Assembly (NCBI GenBank): GCA_002705125.1
Contig: PAHQ01000082.1
Span: forward strand, 17,552-23,740
Source of the DNA: Verrucomicrobiales bacterium
GTDB lineage: Bacteria; Verrucomicrobiota; Verrucomicrobiia; Verrucomicrobiales; DEV007
Length of the DNA: 6,189 bases
Reading direction: 5' to 3'
Shown here: positions 6,056-6,189 of the stretch, one piece after another
Position numbering within the stretch: position 1 is the stretch's first letter
Layout: each line of letters begins with the position of its first letter
The notes under the pieces: generated by a model
What the model was told of the DNA's origin: nothing
The model's database searches: none
The model's input: only the letters and a program-made list of their open reading frames with translations
Translations under genes and position numbers: made by a program

Positions 6056-6189
6056 ATGAGATCACTAATCATCACGCCAGTTGTTATTTATTTGATACTA
6101 TTCAGAATGAATGCTGGAGAAAATGCAGCTCCGTCATCCCATATGGTTTATAATGACGCAAGTTTTCCAGGAGATATACTCATTAATGA
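6056..6189 (+). CDS. Exported protein, N-terminal fragment (runs off right edge)
   Basis: An open frame of 44 codons from the ATG at 6056 to the end of the window with no stop. Residues 1-20 look like a signal peptide (MRSLIITPVVIYLILFRMNA|GEN), followed by APSSHMVYNDASFPGDILIN. The coding call rests on the signal peptide and the clean open frame. The mature part is too short to assign to a family. It begins 128 bp after the regulator on the same strand and is therefore a candidate regulator target, probably with its own promoter. A weak AGGA (6043-6046) lies 9 bp before the ATG. Confidence 0.6.
   Translation, partial: MRSLIITPVVIYLILFRMNAGENAAPSSHMVYNDASFPGDILIN

Noticed and set aside
1..6189. 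Defence system, toxin-antitoxin pair, mobile element or phage segment
   Set aside because: There is no nuclease, transposase, integrase, terminal repeat or toxin-like pair in any frame; the small gene pair at 3669-4718 is exported, unlike typical toxin-antitoxin systems.

Overview
The window looks like a low-GC (AT-rich by eye) chromosomal stretch of a marine-type member of the PVC group, most likely Verrucomicrobiota, possibly Lentisphaerota or Planctomycetota. The taxonomic call is inference. It rests on the gene types: a Cys-type formylglycine sulfatase, a secreted GH32/43-like beta-propeller protein of the kind common in these phyla, a GntR/LacI chimeric regulator, and a secreted protein with an 'LQSSNDLNNW ... 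RYFRAR' segment typical of verrucomicrobial exported proteins. Most start codons lack a good Shine-Dalgarno, which also fits. I see no rRNA, tRNA, transposase, CRISPR array or phage gene.

Layout. 1-445 (-): N-terminal third or so of a secreted sulfatase that runs off the left edge. 528-917 (+): small secreted Lys/Ala-rich protein, divergent from the sulfatase, ending in a duplicated tail and followed by a strong intrinsic terminator. 1026-2600 (+): secreted five-bladed-propeller glycosidase-like protein. It converges on 2718-3539 (-), a secreted protein with two related ferredoxin-like (dimeric alpha-beta barrel type) halves, and the two share a bidirectional terminator. The 2718-3539 gene has four 12-bp direct repeats in its leader, just below a symmetric promoter-like element. 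3669-4052 (-) and 4059-4718 (-) form a tight two-gene unit: a DUF6174-like secreted protein, then a small single-pass membrane protein. 4851-5927 (+) is the divergently transcribed GntR/LacI-type regulator; the shared 132-bp spacer carries two similar ACCC-N5-GGG elements that could be operators. 6056-6189 (+) is the beginning of another exported protein that runs off the right edge.

How it fits together (inference): the sulfatase, the propeller protein and the sugar-type regulator suggest part of a sulfated-polysaccharide utilisation region. Nearly every product carries an export signal, so the locus mainly encodes envelope or periplasmic proteins. The regulator most plausibly controls its divergent neighbours or itself; nothing in the sequence shows that it controls the sulfatase. 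I do not see a convincing new multi-gene system. The points most worth a second look are the leader repeats at 3547-3593, the operator-like pair at 4781-4839, the uncharacterised gene pair at 3669-4718, and the recently duplicated K/A-rich tail at 783-914.
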